Program-made: the position numbers and the translations under genes
NCBI GenBank assembly: GCA_004552965.1
Contig: SFMU01000021.1
Span: forward strand, 1 to 31,015
DNA length: 31,015 nt
Source: Bacteroidales bacterium
GTDB taxonomy: Bacteria > Bacteroidota > Bacteroidia > Bacteroidales > UBA932
Reading direction: 5' to 3'
Notes under the pieces: model-generated
Told to the model about the DNA's origin: nothing
Databases searched by the model: none
What the model saw: only the letters and a program-made list of their open reading frames with translations
Shown: piece by piece, positions 8,610-16,204 of the stretch
Numbering within the stretch: position 1 is the first letter of the stretch
How the letters are laid out: each line of letters starts with the position of its first letter

Positions 8610-8828
8610 TTATTTGTACCTGAAAGATATTCTTCCCTTTGTCAAATCATAAGGTGAAATTTCAACTCTAACCTTGTCCCCGAGAAGGATATGGATGAAA
8701 TTCATCCTCATCTTGCCGGAGATGTTGCAGAGAAGGACATGGCCGTTCTCGAGTTCCACCTTGAACATTGCGTTAGGAAGAGTCTCGATCACTCTACCGT
8801 CTTGCTCTATTGCGACTTGCTTGGACAT
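8610..8828 (-). CDS. infA: Translation initiation factor IF-1
   Basis: A 72-residue OB-fold protein that binds the ribosomal A site during initiation. Conserved features are IEQDGRVIETLPNAMFKVEL, GHVLLCNISGKMRMNFI and the C-terminal PYDLTKGRISFRYK. Length is exactly usual. It lies between map and rpmJ in the typical Bacteroidota order. Confidence 0.98.
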   Translation of the reverse strand: MSKQVAIEQDGRVIETLPNAMFKVELENGHVLLCNISGKMRMNFIHILLGDKVRVEISPYDLTKGRISFRYK

Positions 8829-8840
8829 TGAAAAAACACA

Positions 8841-9620
8841 TTAAAATTTACCAGTACTTTCAATATAATCAAATGTCGACAGCTGTTCAGCCTTTCCGTG
8901 ACGGACAACAACCGTAAGTTCGAAATGTGCGGATCTCTTGTGGTCGGCAGTGTGGACGGCCCAGCCGTTTCTGGCCAGATAGACGCCCCTGCCTCCGGCA
9001 TTGATCATCGGCTCGATGCAGATGACCATTCCTTCGACAAGCCTCGGCCCGTGGCCCGGACGTCCGTAATTCGGAACGCCAGGCTCCTCGTGCATCGACT
9101 TGCCGAGTCCGTGTCCTTCAAGTTCACGGACCACAGAGAAACCATATCCCTCAACATAAGATTGCACCGCGTGTCCTATGTCACCGACTCTGTTCCCGGC
9201 CACAGCAGCTTCGATACCCTTGTAGAGGGAAGCCTTAGTGACATCGAGGAGTTTCCGGGTCTCGGCAGACACTTCCCCGACGGGGTAAGTGTAAGCCGAA
9301 TCACCGTTATATCCTTTGTACAGCGTTCCAATGTCAGCAGTGAATATGTCGCCTTCCCTGAGGACATAGTCCGACGGAAAACCGTGGACGACGACATCAT
9401 TCACAGAAGCGCAGATCGCTGCGGGAAAACCCTCATACCCAAGGAAGCTTGGAATCGCTCCGTTGTCACGGATAAAGGTCTCGGCCACCTCATTCAACTT
9501 CGCAGTTGTCACACCAGGGGCGACCCACTTCCCGACCTCTGCCAATGTCCTGGAAACCAGGATGGCGTTCTCGCGCAAAAGCTCGATTTCTTCCTCTGTC
9601 TTAGGTCTTACCATCGTCAT
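8841..9620 (-). CDS. map: Type I methionine aminopeptidase
   Basis: A 259-residue cytosolic enzyme that removes the initiator Met from nascent proteins. All expected residues are visible: His79 (VVVHGFPSD), metal ligands Asp96 (TADIG), Asp107 (NGDSA), His170 (EGHGLGKSMHEEP), Glu203 (CIEPMIN) and Glu234 (HFELTV). There is no N-terminal extension. An alternative start two codons in (MVRPKTEEE) is equally plausible. The gene order secY-map-infA without adk is typical of Bacteroidota. Confidence 0.96.
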   Translation of the reverse strand: MTMVRPKTEEEIELLRENAILVSRTLAEVGKWVAPGVTTAKLNEVAETFIRDNGAIPSFLGYEGFPAAICASVNDVVVHGFPSDYVLREGDIFTADIGTLYKGYNGDSAYTYPVGEVSAETRKLLDVTKASLYKGIEAAVAGNRVGDIGHAVQSYVEGYGFSVVRELEGHGLGKSMHEEPGVPNYGRPGHGPRLVEGMVICIEPMINAGGRGVYLARNGWAVHTADHKRSAHFELTVVVRHGKAEQLSTFDYIESTGKF

Positions 9621-9635
9621 TCAATCATCAAAAAA

Positions 9636-10976
9636 CTACATGCCTGAACGTCCGCTGATGCGACCGGTCTTCATCAGACCGTCATAGTGGCGCATCAGGA
9701 GATAGCTTTCAATCTGCTGGAGAGTGTCAAGAACCACACCGACAAGGATCAGGAGTGATGTGCCACCGAAGAAGCCTGCGAAAGCGTCGCTGACTCCGAG
9801 AATCCTTGCGATTGCAGGAAGGATGGCAATTATTGCGAGGAAAATCGAACCAGGAAGAGTAACTCTTGACATGATGTCATCGAGATAGTTCACGGTCGGC
9901 TTTCCAGGCTTGACACCAGGGATGAAACCGCCATTCTTTCTCATATCCTCGGCCATCATCGTCGGGTTGACGGTAACGGCTGTGTAGAAATATGTGAAAA
10001 TAACGACGAGGAAACCGAATATGAGGTTGTACCAGAATCCGGTGTAATTGCTCAGGGCTGCTGCGACACCTCTGGTCGCGTCAAAACGTGAGAAGAGGAG
10101 CGGGAAGAGCATCAATGCCTGGGCGAAGATGATAGGCATGACGCCTGCAGCATTGATCTTCAGAGGAATATACTGACGCACCCCACCGTACTGTCTGTTG
10201 CCGACAACTCTCTTGGCGTACTGTACAGGGACCTTCCTGACAGCCTGGACAAGAGCGATGGTGGCAACGATGACCAGGAACCAGACGATGAGCTCGGCAA
10301 TGAGAGCCATCGGGCCACCGGTAGCGGTGGTCGAAAGCTTGGTACCGATTTCAGTCATCAGGCCGAATGGGAGACGGGCGACGATACCGATCATGATGAT
10401 CAGGGAGATACCGTTGCCGATTCCGCGGTCAGTAATTCTTTCACCAAGCCACATCACGAACAGCGAGCCGGCCATCAGGATGATGGTTGCGGTCAGGTTG
10501 TAGGCGAACCTGCTCCATCCGAACTGTGTCTCAGCAAGGAATGCGGCTGCCGGGATCTGTGAATGGATCGAGGCGATGTAAGCCGGTCCCTGGATACAGA
10601 GAATGGCAACGGTGAGGAACCTGGTGTACTGATTCATCTTCTTGCGGCCGCTCTCGCCTTCCATCTGGAGTTTCCTGAAGAAAGGCACGAACATTCCGAG
10701 AAGCTGAATCACAATGGATGCCGAGATGTATGGCATTACTCCCAATGCGAAGATCGAAGCATTGCCGAATGCACCTCCGGAGAACATGTTCAGGAGACCG
10801 ACGAGACCGCCCTGGGTGCTTGACTGGAGCTGCGCAAGCATCGTGGTGTCGATACCCGGAAGAACGACGAAGCATCCCAGTCTGTAGACCAGAATGAGAA
10901 GCATCGTGTAACCGAGTCTCGTGCGGAGTTCCTCGATCTTGAAGATGTTCTTGATTGTTTCAATGAACTTCTTCAT
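9636..10976 (-). CDS. secY: Preprotein translocase subunit SecY
   Basis: A 446-residue, ten-helix inner-membrane channel for Sec-dependent export. Typical motifs are ELRTRLGYTMLLILVYRLG (TM1), FSGGAFGNASIFALGVMPYI (plug and TM2 region), GERITDRGIGNGISLIIMIGI and PGKPTVNYLDDIMSRVTLPG (a cytosolic loop). It begins 2 nt after the rplO stop, so translation is probably coupled. It serves the many exported lipoproteins in this window. Confidence 0.98.
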   Translation of the reverse strand: MKKFIETIKNIFKIEELRTRLGYTMLLILVYRLGCFVVLPGIDTTMLAQLQSSTQGGLVGLLNMFSGGAFGNASIFALGVMPYISASIVIQLLGMFVPFFRKLQMEGESGRKKMNQYTRFLTVAILCIQGPAYIASIHSQIPAAAFLAETQFGWSRFAYNLTATIILMAGSLFVMWLGERITDRGIGNGISLIIMIGIVARLPFGLMTEIGTKLSTTATGGPMALIAELIVWFLVIVATIALVQAVRKVPVQYAKRVVGNRQYGGVRQYIPLKINAAGVMPIIFAQALMLFPLLFSRFDATRGVAAALSNYTGFWYNLIFGFLVVIFTYFYTAVTVNPTMMAEDMRKNGGFIPGVKPGKPTVNYLDDIMSRVTLPGSIFLAIIAILPAIARILGVSDAFAGFFGGTSLLILVGVVLDTLQQIESYLLMRHYDGLMKTGRISGRSGM

Positions 10977-10978
10977 TT

Positions 10979-11431
10979 TTATTCACCGATTACGTTTGCC
11001 TTGCCACCGGCTGCCTCGATCTTTGAGACTGCGGATGCAGAGAAAGCATCGGCGGTGACTGTGATAGCTACGTTGATGTCTCCATTGCCGAGAACCTTCA
11101 CGAGTTCCCTGGACTGTGCGAGACCGGCGAGTTTGATATCTTCAAGACCGATCTCGGTCTTTCCGATTTTTTCAGAGAGAGCTGCAAGAGCTGCAACGTT
11201 GACTGCCTTGTACTCTACGCGGGTAGGGTTCTTGAATCCGAACTTCGGAAGACGTCTCTGGATTGGCATCTGGCCACCCTCGAAACCGATCTTGTGTTCG
11301 TAACCGGCACGTGCCTGAGCACCCTTGGTACCACGGGTAGAAGTGCCTCCTCTGCCGGAGCCCTGTCCGCGGCCAAGACGCTTTGTGTTGTGGGTGTGTC
11401 CCTCTGCAGGCTTCAAATTATTCAATTTCAT
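10979..11431 (-). CDS. rplO: 50S ribosomal protein L15 (uL15)
   Basis: A 150-residue protein starting MKLNNLKPAEGHTHNTKRLG, with the Gly-rich GRGQGSGRGGTSTRGTKGAQARAG segment in the N-terminal third, as expected for uL15. I chose the ATG at 11431 over the in-frame GTG at 11434 because a perfect Shine-Dalgarno AGGAGGA (11439-11445) lies 7 nt upstream of it, the same spacing as in rplR. It overlaps nothing and is 2 nt from secY. Confidence 0.96.
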   Translation of the reverse strand: MKLNNLKPAEGHTHNTKRLGRGQGSGRGGTSTRGTKGAQARAGYEHKIGFEGGQMPIQRRLPKFGFKNPTRVEYKAVNVAALAALSEKIGKTEIGLEDIKLAGLAQSRELVKVLGNGDINVAITVTADAFSASAVSKIEAAGGKANVIGE

Positions 11432-11438
11432 CACTTGT

Positions 11439-11445
11439 TCCTCCT
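11439..11445 (-). promoter_or_regulatory. Shine-Dalgarno site of rplO
   Basis: AGGAGGA on the minus strand, 7 nt before the ATG of rplO. Such strong sites are uncommon in Bacteroidota, and in this operon only rplR and rpmD share it. It decides the rplO start. Confidence 0.8.
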
Positions 11446-11449
11446 CAAT

Positions 11450-11629
11450 TTAGCATTCTTCAACTTCAACAAGATGACGAATCTTGGCGAGCTGACCCTC
11501 GGTAACAGGAGTCTTCTCGACCTCTACGGTCTGATGGATCTTGCGGATTCCAAGTGACCTGAGATTGGCGATCTGCCTCTGGGTAGATCCGTTCTTGCTT
11601 CTAACCTGTGTAATCTTAAGCTTTGCCAT
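11450..11629 (-). CDS. rpmD: 50S ribosomal protein L30 (uL30)
   Basis: I translated this 59-residue protein by hand: it begins MAKLKITQVRSKNGSTQRQI, has the typical uL30 core LRSLGIRKIHQTVEV, and ends RHLVEVEEC with TAA at 11452-11450. Length is normal. It lies between rpsE and rplO. A strong Shine-Dalgarno AGGAGG overlaps the rpsE stop codon 8 nt upstream of the start, suggesting re-initiation by ribosomes finishing rpsE. Confidence 0.97.
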   Translation of the reverse strand: MAKLKITQVRSKNGSTQRQIANLRSLGIRKIHQTVEVEKTPVTEGQLAKIRHLVEVEEC

Positions 11630-11637
11630 ATCTGTTC

Positions 11638-11643
11638 CCTCCT
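11638..11643 (-). promoter_or_regulatory. Shine-Dalgarno site of rpmD overlapping the rpsE stop
   Basis: AGGAGG on the minus strand shares its first bases with the TAG stop of rpsE and sits 8 nt before the rpmD ATG. Confidence 0.8.
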
Positions 11644-12160
11644 ATCCGTTAAACACTTTACTCATAGGAATACCACGCAGACCGGCAACGGTGTAGGCAT
11701 CCCTCATCTGGGTAAGAGCCAAGACAGTAGCCTTCACAAGGTTGTGAGGGTTTGAAGAGCCCTTTGACTTGGCGAGCACATTCTGAATGCCGACAGACTC
11801 GAAGACTGCACGCATTGCACCACCGGCCTTTACACCGGTACCAGGAGCAGCAGGCTTCATGAAGACAACGGAACCGCCGAATTTGGATTCCTGCTCGTGA
11901 GGGATGGTTGTGTTGATGACCGGAACTCTCACAAGGTTCTTCTTTGCGTCCTCAACGCCCTTTGCGATTGCTGCAGTTACCTCATTGGCTTTACCAAGAC
12001 CATAACCAACAACGCCGTTCTCGTCACCGACCACTACAATGGCTGCAAAGCGGAAGTGACGACCACCCTTAGTAACCTTTGTCACTCTCTGGATGGCGAC
12101 CAGTCTGTCTTTCAATTCAAGATCAGAAGTCTTTACTCTTTTAACATTTGTATTTGCCAT
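11642..12160 (-). CDS. rpsE: 30S ribosomal protein S5 (uS5)
   Basis: A 172-residue protein acting in decoding fidelity and mRNA unwinding. It shows KDRLVAIQRVTKVTKGGRHF (double-stranded-RNA-binding-like domain), then VGYGLGKANEVTAAIAKG and the C-terminal domain with GTGVKAGGAMRAVFESVGI. Length is usual. Unlike its neighbours rplR and rpmD it has no Shine-Dalgarno sequence before its ATG. Confidence 0.98.
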   Translation of the reverse strand: MANTNVKRVKTSDLELKDRLVAIQRVTKVTKGGRHFRFAAIVVVGDENGVVGYGLGKANEVTAAIAKGVEDAKKNLVRVPVINTTIPHEQESKFGGSVVFMKPAAPGTGVKAGGAMRAVFESVGIQNVLAKSKGSSNPHNLVKATVLALTQMRDAYTVAGLRGIPMSKVFNG

Positions 12161-12170
12161 AGTCTTTCAA

Positions 12171-12533
12171 TTAGAAAATGAGACCGCCTTCACGGGCAGC
12201 GTCAGCCAAACTTTTAACTCTACCATGGTAGAGGTAACCTCCACGGTCGAATGAGACGGTGGTGATTCCTTTCTCCTGTGCGCGGGCGGCGATAGCCTTT
12301 CCGACAACAGCTGCGGCGTCGATACCGTTCTTGCCCTTGCACTCTGCAACGAGAGCCTTGTCATTTGAAGCTGCTGCTGCGAGGGTTACTCCCCTCTCGT
12401 CGTCAACAACCTGAACATAGATCTGCTTGTTGCTTCTGAAGACAACCATTCTCGGCCTCTCGGCAGTACCATTGACATGCTTGCGGATGCGGTAATGGAT
12501 TCTTCTTCTTCTTTCAATTCTATTCAATGCCAT
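12171..12533 (-). CDS. rplR: 50S ribosomal protein L18 (uL18)
   Basis: A 120-residue 5S-rRNA-binding protein. Features are an arginine-rich N-terminus (MALNRIERRRRIHYRIRKHV), NGTAERPRMVVFRSNKQIYVQ, and the C-terminal SFDRGGYLYHGRVKSLADAA. The start is fixed by the Shine-Dalgarno AGGAGGA at 12541-12547. It sits in normal spc order between rplF and rpsE. Confidence 0.98.
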   Translation of the reverse strand: MALNRIERRRRIHYRIRKHVNGTAERPRMVVFRSNKQIYVQVVDDERGVTLAAAASNDKALVAECKGKNGIDAAAVVGKAIAARAQEKGITTVSFDRGGYLYHGRVKSLADAAREGGLIF

Positions 12534-12540
12534 ATCTGTG

Positions 12541-12547
12541 TCCTCCT
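12541..12547 (-). promoter_or_regulatory. Shine-Dalgarno site of rplR
   Basis: AGGAGGA on the minus strand, 7 nt from the rplR ATG, in the short gap after the rplF stop codon. Confidence 0.8.
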
Positions 12548-12549
12548 AA

Positions 12550-13110
12550 TTATTTAGCACCAGCAGTCTTGCCAGCCTTGCGGCGAAGCTGTTCACCGGC
12601 GAACTTGATACCCTTGCCCTTGTAAGGTTCAGGCTTACGGAATGAGCGGACCTTGGCTGCCACTGCGCCGAGGAGCTGCTTGTCTGTGCTCTTGAGGATA
12701 AGCACCGGATTCTCACCCTTCTTCACATCAGGAACCTCAGCCTTGATCTCAGGAGCGAGCATGAGCTGGATGTCATGTGAATATCCGAGGGAGAAAGTCA
12801 GGATCTGGCCCTGGAGAGAAACACGGTAACCTACACCGACGAGCTCCTGCTTTGTCTGGTAGCCGGTGGAAACACCGGTGACTATGTTCTGCACGAGAGC
12901 GCGGTAAAGACCATGCATCGAGCGGTGTCTAGGCTGGTCAGTAGGACGTTCAAACTTGATTTCGTTGTCCTCAATGGTGACTTTGATGTCCGGATCGATC
13001 TTCTGGCTCAGCTCACCGAGAGGTCCTTTAACCTTCAAAACGTTGCCAGGGAGAAGCTCTACGCTTACCTTGTCCGGAAGGCTTACAGGCAATTTACCAA
13101 TTCTTGACAT
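12550..13110 (-). CDS. rplF: 50S ribosomal protein L6 (uL6)
   Basis: A 186-residue protein near the factor-binding site of the large subunit. It begins MSRIGKLPVSLPDKVSVELL, contains two L6 repeats, and shows the late signature PEPYKGKGIKFAGEQLRRKAGKT. Length is typical. It follows rpsH with an AT-rich 17-nt gap. Confidence 0.98.
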   Translation of the reverse strand: MSRIGKLPVSLPDKVSVELLPGNVLKVKGPLGELSQKIDPDIKVTIEDNEIKFERPTDQPRHRSMHGLYRALVQNIVTGVSTGYQTKQELVGVGYRVSLQGQILTFSLGYSHDIQLMLAPEIKAEVPDVKKGENPVLILKSTDKQLLGAVAAKVRSFRKPEPYKGKGIKFAGEQLRRKAGKTAGAK

Positions 13111-13127
13111 TATTCTTTCGTTTAATA

Positions 13128-13523
13128 TTAATATACATAACAGATAACTTCGCCACCGACGTTGAGGTTCTTTGCCTCCTTGTCAGTGATGACGCCCTTC
13201 GAGGTCGAGAGGATTGCGATTCCGAGTCCGTTGAGGACGCGTGGCATGTTCTCTACATCGGCATAGACCCTCATACCTGGAGTCGACACGCGCTTGATGC
13301 CCTTGACGGCAGCGGTCTTGGTCTGCGGATGATACTTGAGAGCGATCTTGATTGTGTTGTAAGGGGTGCCTTCAACCACCTTGTAGCTGAGGATGTAACC
13401 CTTTTCACAAAGAATCTCTGTGATAGCGACCTTCATCTTGGAAGAAGGGATCTCGACGATCTTCTTTCCAGCGAGATACGCGTTGCGGATTCTTGTAAGA
13501 AAATCTGCAATTGGATCAGTCAT
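13128..13523 (-). CDS. rpsH: 30S ribosomal protein S8 (uS8)
   Basis: A 131-residue central-domain 16S-binding protein: MTDPIADFLTRIRNAYLAGK, then KGIKRVSTPGMRVYADVENM and the C-terminal GIAILSTSKGVITDKEAKNL. In E. coli S8 also represses the spc operon. The 86-nt gap before this gene is the longest inside the operon here and contains a hairpin (13525-13546). Confidence 0.98.
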   Translation of the reverse strand: MTDPIADFLTRIRNAYLAGKKIVEIPSSKMKVAITEILCEKGYILSYKVVEGTPYNTIKIALKYHPQTKTAAVKGIKRVSTPGMRVYADVENMPRVLNGLGIAILSTSKGVITDKEAKNLNVGGEVICYVY

Positions 13524-13524
13524 T

Positions 13525-13546
13525 GTTCTTTAGTTTTTTAAGGAAC
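13525..13546 (-). promoter_or_regulatory. Hairpin immediately upstream of rpsH
   Basis: On the minus strand GTTCCTT (13546-13540) can pair with AAAGAAC (13531-13525) across an 8-nt loop with one mismatch, ending 1 nt before the rpsH start codon. Farther upstream in the same gap are the palindromes CACGTG, GGCGCC and GATATC. Function is unknown. Confidence 0.3.
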
Positions 13547-13609
13547 CGACGCACGTGGCGCCCGATATCCGATTGTTAATAAATAATGATAATGTGTTTA
13601 CCTGTTATG

Positions 13610-13879
13610 TTACCAGCTGGCTTTCTTTACGCCTGGGATCAGGCCACTGCTGGCCATCTCACGGAACTGGATTCTGCTGAGACCGAAAGCCCTCATGTAG
13701 CCCTTTGGACGGCCGGTAAGAGAGCAGCGGTTGTGCAGACGTACAGGAGATGCATTCTTAGGGAGCTTGTCGAGAGCAGCCCAGTCACCTGCCTCCTTCA
13801 GTGCCTGACGCTTTGCAGCATACTTGGCAACCAGTTTCGCGCGCTTTACTTCGCGAGCTTTCATTGATTCCTTTGCCAT
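13610..13879 (-). CDS. rpsN: 30S ribosomal protein S14 (uS14), zinc-free form
   Basis: An 89-residue head protein. Long form: MAKESMKAREVKRAKLVAKY, PVRLHNRCSLTGRPKGYMR and the final GLIPGVKKASW. Only one Cys is present, so it is the C-minus, zinc-independent type. It is 5 nt downstream of rplE. The gap after it is unusually long for this operon (86 nt to rpsH). Confidence 0.98.
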   Translation of the reverse strand: MAKESMKAREVKRAKLVAKYAAKRQALKEAGDWAALDKLPKNASPVRLHNRCSLTGRPKGYMRAFGLSRIQFREMASSGLIPGVKKASW

Positions 13880-13884
13880 ATTCC

Positions 13885-14484
13885 TTAGTTGTTATGTTTC
13901 TTGAATGGCAGACCGAATGCTGCGAGGAGAGCGTGTGCCTCTTCGTCAGTCTTGGCTGTGGTTACGAATGTGATCTCCATGCCATGGATCCTAGGGTTCT
14001 TGTCGATGTCGACCTCAGGGAAGATGATCTGCTCCTTGAGACCGAGCGTGTAGTTACCCTTTCCGTCCATCTTCTCGGCGATACCGTTGAAGTCTCTGAT
14101 TCGAGGGAGGGAGATGCGGATGAGCCTCTCGAGGAATTCGTACATCTTCACGTCGCGGAGAGTGACTTTGACGCCGATAGGCATGCCCTTGCGGAGACGG
14201 AAGTTGGAAACGTCCTTCTTGGAGGTGGTGAGAACGGCCTTCTGGCCGACAATCTTTGCGAGCTCTTCTGCAGCCTCCTCGACAAGCTTCTTGTCGGAAG
14301 TGGCTTCGCCGATACCCTCATTGATGGTGATCTTGACGAGCTTCGGAACCTGCATTACGGTGGTGTAGGAGAACTGCTTCATGAGCTTATCTACGATCTC
14401 CTCCCTATAGACCTTCTTGAGAGAAGGTACATAATCAGCTGGAAGTGCCTGGACTTCTACTGGAGTTGCGACTTTCTTTGCCAT
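13885..14484 (-). CDS. rplE: 50S ribosomal protein L5 (uL5)
   Basis: A 199-residue 5S-rRNA-binding protein of the central protuberance. An N-terminal extension of about 15 residues precedes the usual core (LKKVYREEIVDKLMKQFSY, VPKLVKITINEGIGEA, GMPIGVKVTLRD, PRIRDFNGI, and GMEITFVTTAKTDEEAHALL). The slightly long N-terminus is common in Bacteroidota. It is 2 nt downstream of rplX. Confidence 0.98.
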   Translation of the reverse strand: MAKKVATPVEVQALPADYVPSLKKVYREEIVDKLMKQFSYTTVMQVPKLVKITINEGIGEATSDKKLVEEAAEELAKIVGQKAVLTTSKKDVSNFRLRKGMPIGVKVTLRDVKMYEFLERLIRISLPRIRDFNGIAEKMDGKGNYTLGLKEQIIFPEVDIDKNPRIHGMEITFVTTAKTDEEAHALLAAFGLPFKKHNN

Positions 14485-14486
14485 AA

Positions 14487-14804
14487 TTATTTGATCTCCT
14501 CTCCTGATTTCTTAGCGTAACGGACCTTCTTGCCATCAACGAACTTGTATCCTACACGGGTAGGCTTCTGGCTGACAGGATCGATGAGCTGTACATTTGA
14601 GATGTGGATAGGTGCCTCCTGACTGATGATGCCGCCCTGTGGCTGCTTTGCATTCGGCTTGGTGTGTCTCTTGACCATGTTGACGCCTTCGACGACAACC
14701 CTGTCGGTATCAGGCTGGACACTCAGGACCTTACCGGTGCGCTTCGCGTAACGACCGGCTATGACATACACTGTGTCACCCTTCTTGATATTGAACTTTT
14801 TCAT
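14487..14804 (-). CDS. rplX: 50S ribosomal protein L24 (uL24)
   Basis: A 105-residue assembly-initiator protein with an N-terminal KOW motif (KKGDTVYVIAGRYAKRTGKVLSV) and the following GVNMVKRHTKPNAKQPQGGI stretch. Length is normal. It lies between rplN (12-nt gap) and rplE (2-nt gap). Confidence 0.98.
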   Translation of the reverse strand: MKKFNIKKGDTVYVIAGRYAKRTGKVLSVQPDTDRVVVEGVNMVKRHTKPNAKQPQGGIISQEAPIHISNVQLIDPVSQKPTRVGYKFVDGKKVRYAKKSGEEIK

Positions 14805-14816
14805 GATTCGTTTTTA

Positions 14817-15182
14817 TTAAAGGACCTCAGGTGCCAGTGATACAATTTTCATGTAATTCTCACGAAGCTCTCTGGCGACAGGGCCGAAGATACGTGTTCC
14901 GCGAAGTTCACCCGCGCCGTTGAGAAGAACGCATGCGTTGTCATCGAAACGGATATAAGAACCGTCCGGTCTGCGAACCTCTTTCTTTGTGCGGACAACT
15001 ACTGCCTTGGAGACTGTGCCCTTCTTGGCGTCACCGCCAGGGATTGCGCTCTTGATGGCAACTACGATCTGGTCGCCAACTGTCGCATACCTATGATGCG
15101 TACCGCCAAGCACACGGATGCAGAGGACCTCCTTTGCACCGCTGTTGTCGGCAACCTGTAAACGTGTTTCCTGCTGTATCAT
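14817..15182 (-). CDS. rplN: 50S ribosomal protein L14 (uL14)
   Basis: A 121-residue subunit-interface protein. It shows MIQQETRLQVADNSGAKEVL, GDQIVVAIKSAIPGGDAKKG and the C-terminal RIFGPVARELRENYMKIVSL. Length is normal. Its ATG lies 2 nt from the rpsQ stop, suggesting coupled translation. Confidence 0.98.
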   Translation of the reverse strand: MIQQETRLQVADNSGAKEVLCIRVLGGTHHRYATVGDQIVVAIKSAIPGGDAKKGTVSKAVVVRTKKEVRRPDGSYIRFDDNACVLLNGAGELRGTRIFGPVARELRENYMKIVSLAPEVL

Positions 15183-15184
15183 AA

Positions 15185-15439
15185 TTATTTGACTTTTTCA
15201 ACGATTTCTACTAATCTCCACCTCTTGGTCTTGCTCAGAGGACGGGTTTCCATGATGCGTACTGTATCGCCCTCGCTGCACTCGTTCTTCTCGTCAGCAG
15301 CAACGAACTTGGTTGTCTGCTTGATGAACTTTCCGTAGAGAGGATGAGCTTTCTTTGTCTCGCAAGCGACGATGATGGTCTTGTCCATCTTGTTGCTGAC
15401 AACTACGCCGATTCTTTCCTTACGAAGATTTCTTTCCAT
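15185..15439 (-). CDS. rpsQ: 30S ribosomal protein S17 (uS17)
   Basis: An 84-residue OB-fold 16S-binding protein: MERNLRKERIGVVVSNKMDK, HPLYGKFIKQTTKFVAADE and VRIMETRPLSKTKRWRLVEI. Length is normal. It follows rpmC by 11 nt in standard order. Confidence 0.98.
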   Translation of the reverse strand: MERNLRKERIGVVVSNKMDKTIIVACETKKAHPLYGKFIKQTTKFVAADEKNECSEGDTVRIMETRPLSKTKRWRLVEIVEKVK

Positions 15440-15450
15440 AAGACTGATGA

Positions 15451-15648
15451 TTATTTCTGTTCATTTTCCTTTTCAGCGAGGATTGTCAGCATGCGAGCGA
15501 TATCCTTTCTGACTTTCTTGAATTCCGATGTGTCCTCCAATGGAGAGATGGCGTGGTTGAGCCTCATTGTGTCGAGCCTGTTCTTCTCGACCTGGATGCG
15601 GTCACGAAGATCTGCTACGGACATTTCGCGTACTTCAGATGTTTTCAT
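15451..15648 (-). CDS. rpmC: 50S ribosomal protein L29 (uL29)
   Basis: A small two-helix protein near the exit tunnel: MKTSEVREMSVADLRDRIQV, then the RIQVEKNRLDTMRLNHAIS helix and RKDIARMLTILAEKE. I place the start at 15648, giving 65 residues, because GGAGAA (15655-15660) lies 6 nt upstream. The in-frame ATG at 15654 directly abuts that motif and would add only Met-Asn. Confidence 0.95.
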   Translation of the reverse strand: MKTSEVREMSVADLRDRIQVEKNRLDTMRLNHAISPLEDTSEFKKVRKDIARMLTILAEKENEQK

Positions 15649-15665
15649 ATTCATTTCTCCATTAA

Positions 15666-16085
15666 TTATTCAACATAATCCCTGCGGACGACAAACTTGG
15701 TTGCGATAGGGAGCTTGTGGGATGCCAGGCGCATTGCCTCCTTTGCTACTTCGAGGGAAACACCGTCTGCCTCGAAGAGGATACGTCCCGGAGTCACAGG
15801 AGCGACGAAACCCTGAGGATCACCCTTACCTTTACCCATACGGGTGTCGAGAGGCTTGGCAGTGAAAGGCTTGACAGGGAATATCCTGATCCAGATCTTT
15901 CCCTCACGGTTCATGCAACGTGAAATAGCCTGACGAGCAGACTCAATCTGCTGCGCTGTGATCCAGCAGTTCTCGAGGGTCTTGAGACCGAAGGAACCGA
16001 ACGCGAGCTGATTGCCCCTCTGGGCCATGCCCTTCATCACGTTCTTTTGTTCTCTTCTGAACTTAGTTTTCTTTGGTTGTAACAT
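15666..16085 (-). CDS. rplP: 50S ribosomal protein L16 (uL16), first gene of the detached operon
   Basis: A 139-residue protein at the A-site/central protuberance: MLQPKKTKFRREQKNVMKGM, FGSFGLKTLENCWITAQQIE, RMGKGKGDPQGFVAPVTPGR and the C-terminal KLPIATKFVVRR. In most bacteria rpsC, rplV, rpsS and rplB precede it. Here the upstream sequence is non-coding and then divergent, and a near-consensus promoter (16175-16204) lies about 90 nt upstream, so rplP heads this operon. Confidence 0.97.
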   Translation of the reverse strand: MLQPKKTKFRREQKNVMKGMAQRGNQLAFGSFGLKTLENCWITAQQIESARQAISRCMNREGKIWIRIFPVKPFTAKPLDTRMGKGKGDPQGFVAPVTPGRILFEADGVSLEVAKEAMRLASHKLPIATKFVVRRDYVE

Positions 16086-16119
16086 TGCTGTATTACTTTA
16101 ATAAATCTCCAATTTTCCG

Positions 16120-16167
16120 AAAAACTAGCTGATTATCAGTGATTTAAGCCAATATCCCCTAGTTTTT
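16120..16167 (-). promoter_or_regulatory. Inverted-repeat leader structure upstream of rplP
   Basis: AAAAACTAG (16120-16128) and CTAGTTTTT (16159-16167) form a perfect 9-bp inverted repeat within the predicted rplP leader. A second palindrome, CTGATTATCAG (16129-16139), is nested inside. It lies between the promoter and the start codon, where autoregulatory leaders of ribosomal operons sit. Function is inferred from position only. Confidence 0.4.
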
Positions 16168-16174
16168 GGGATTG

Positions 16175-16204
16175 CAAAGTTAGCAAAAAAACACGAAAAA
16201 CAAA
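16175..16204 (-). promoter_or_regulatory. Promoter of the rplP-to-rplQ operon
   Basis: The minus strand has TTTG (16204-16201), an 18-nt spacer and TAACTTTG (16182-16175), an 8/8 match to the Bacteroidota -7 consensus TAnnTTTG. Transcription would start near 16170, giving an approximately 85-nt leader. The rest of 16205-16401 is AT-rich in its left half and contains no gene. Confidence 0.75.
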
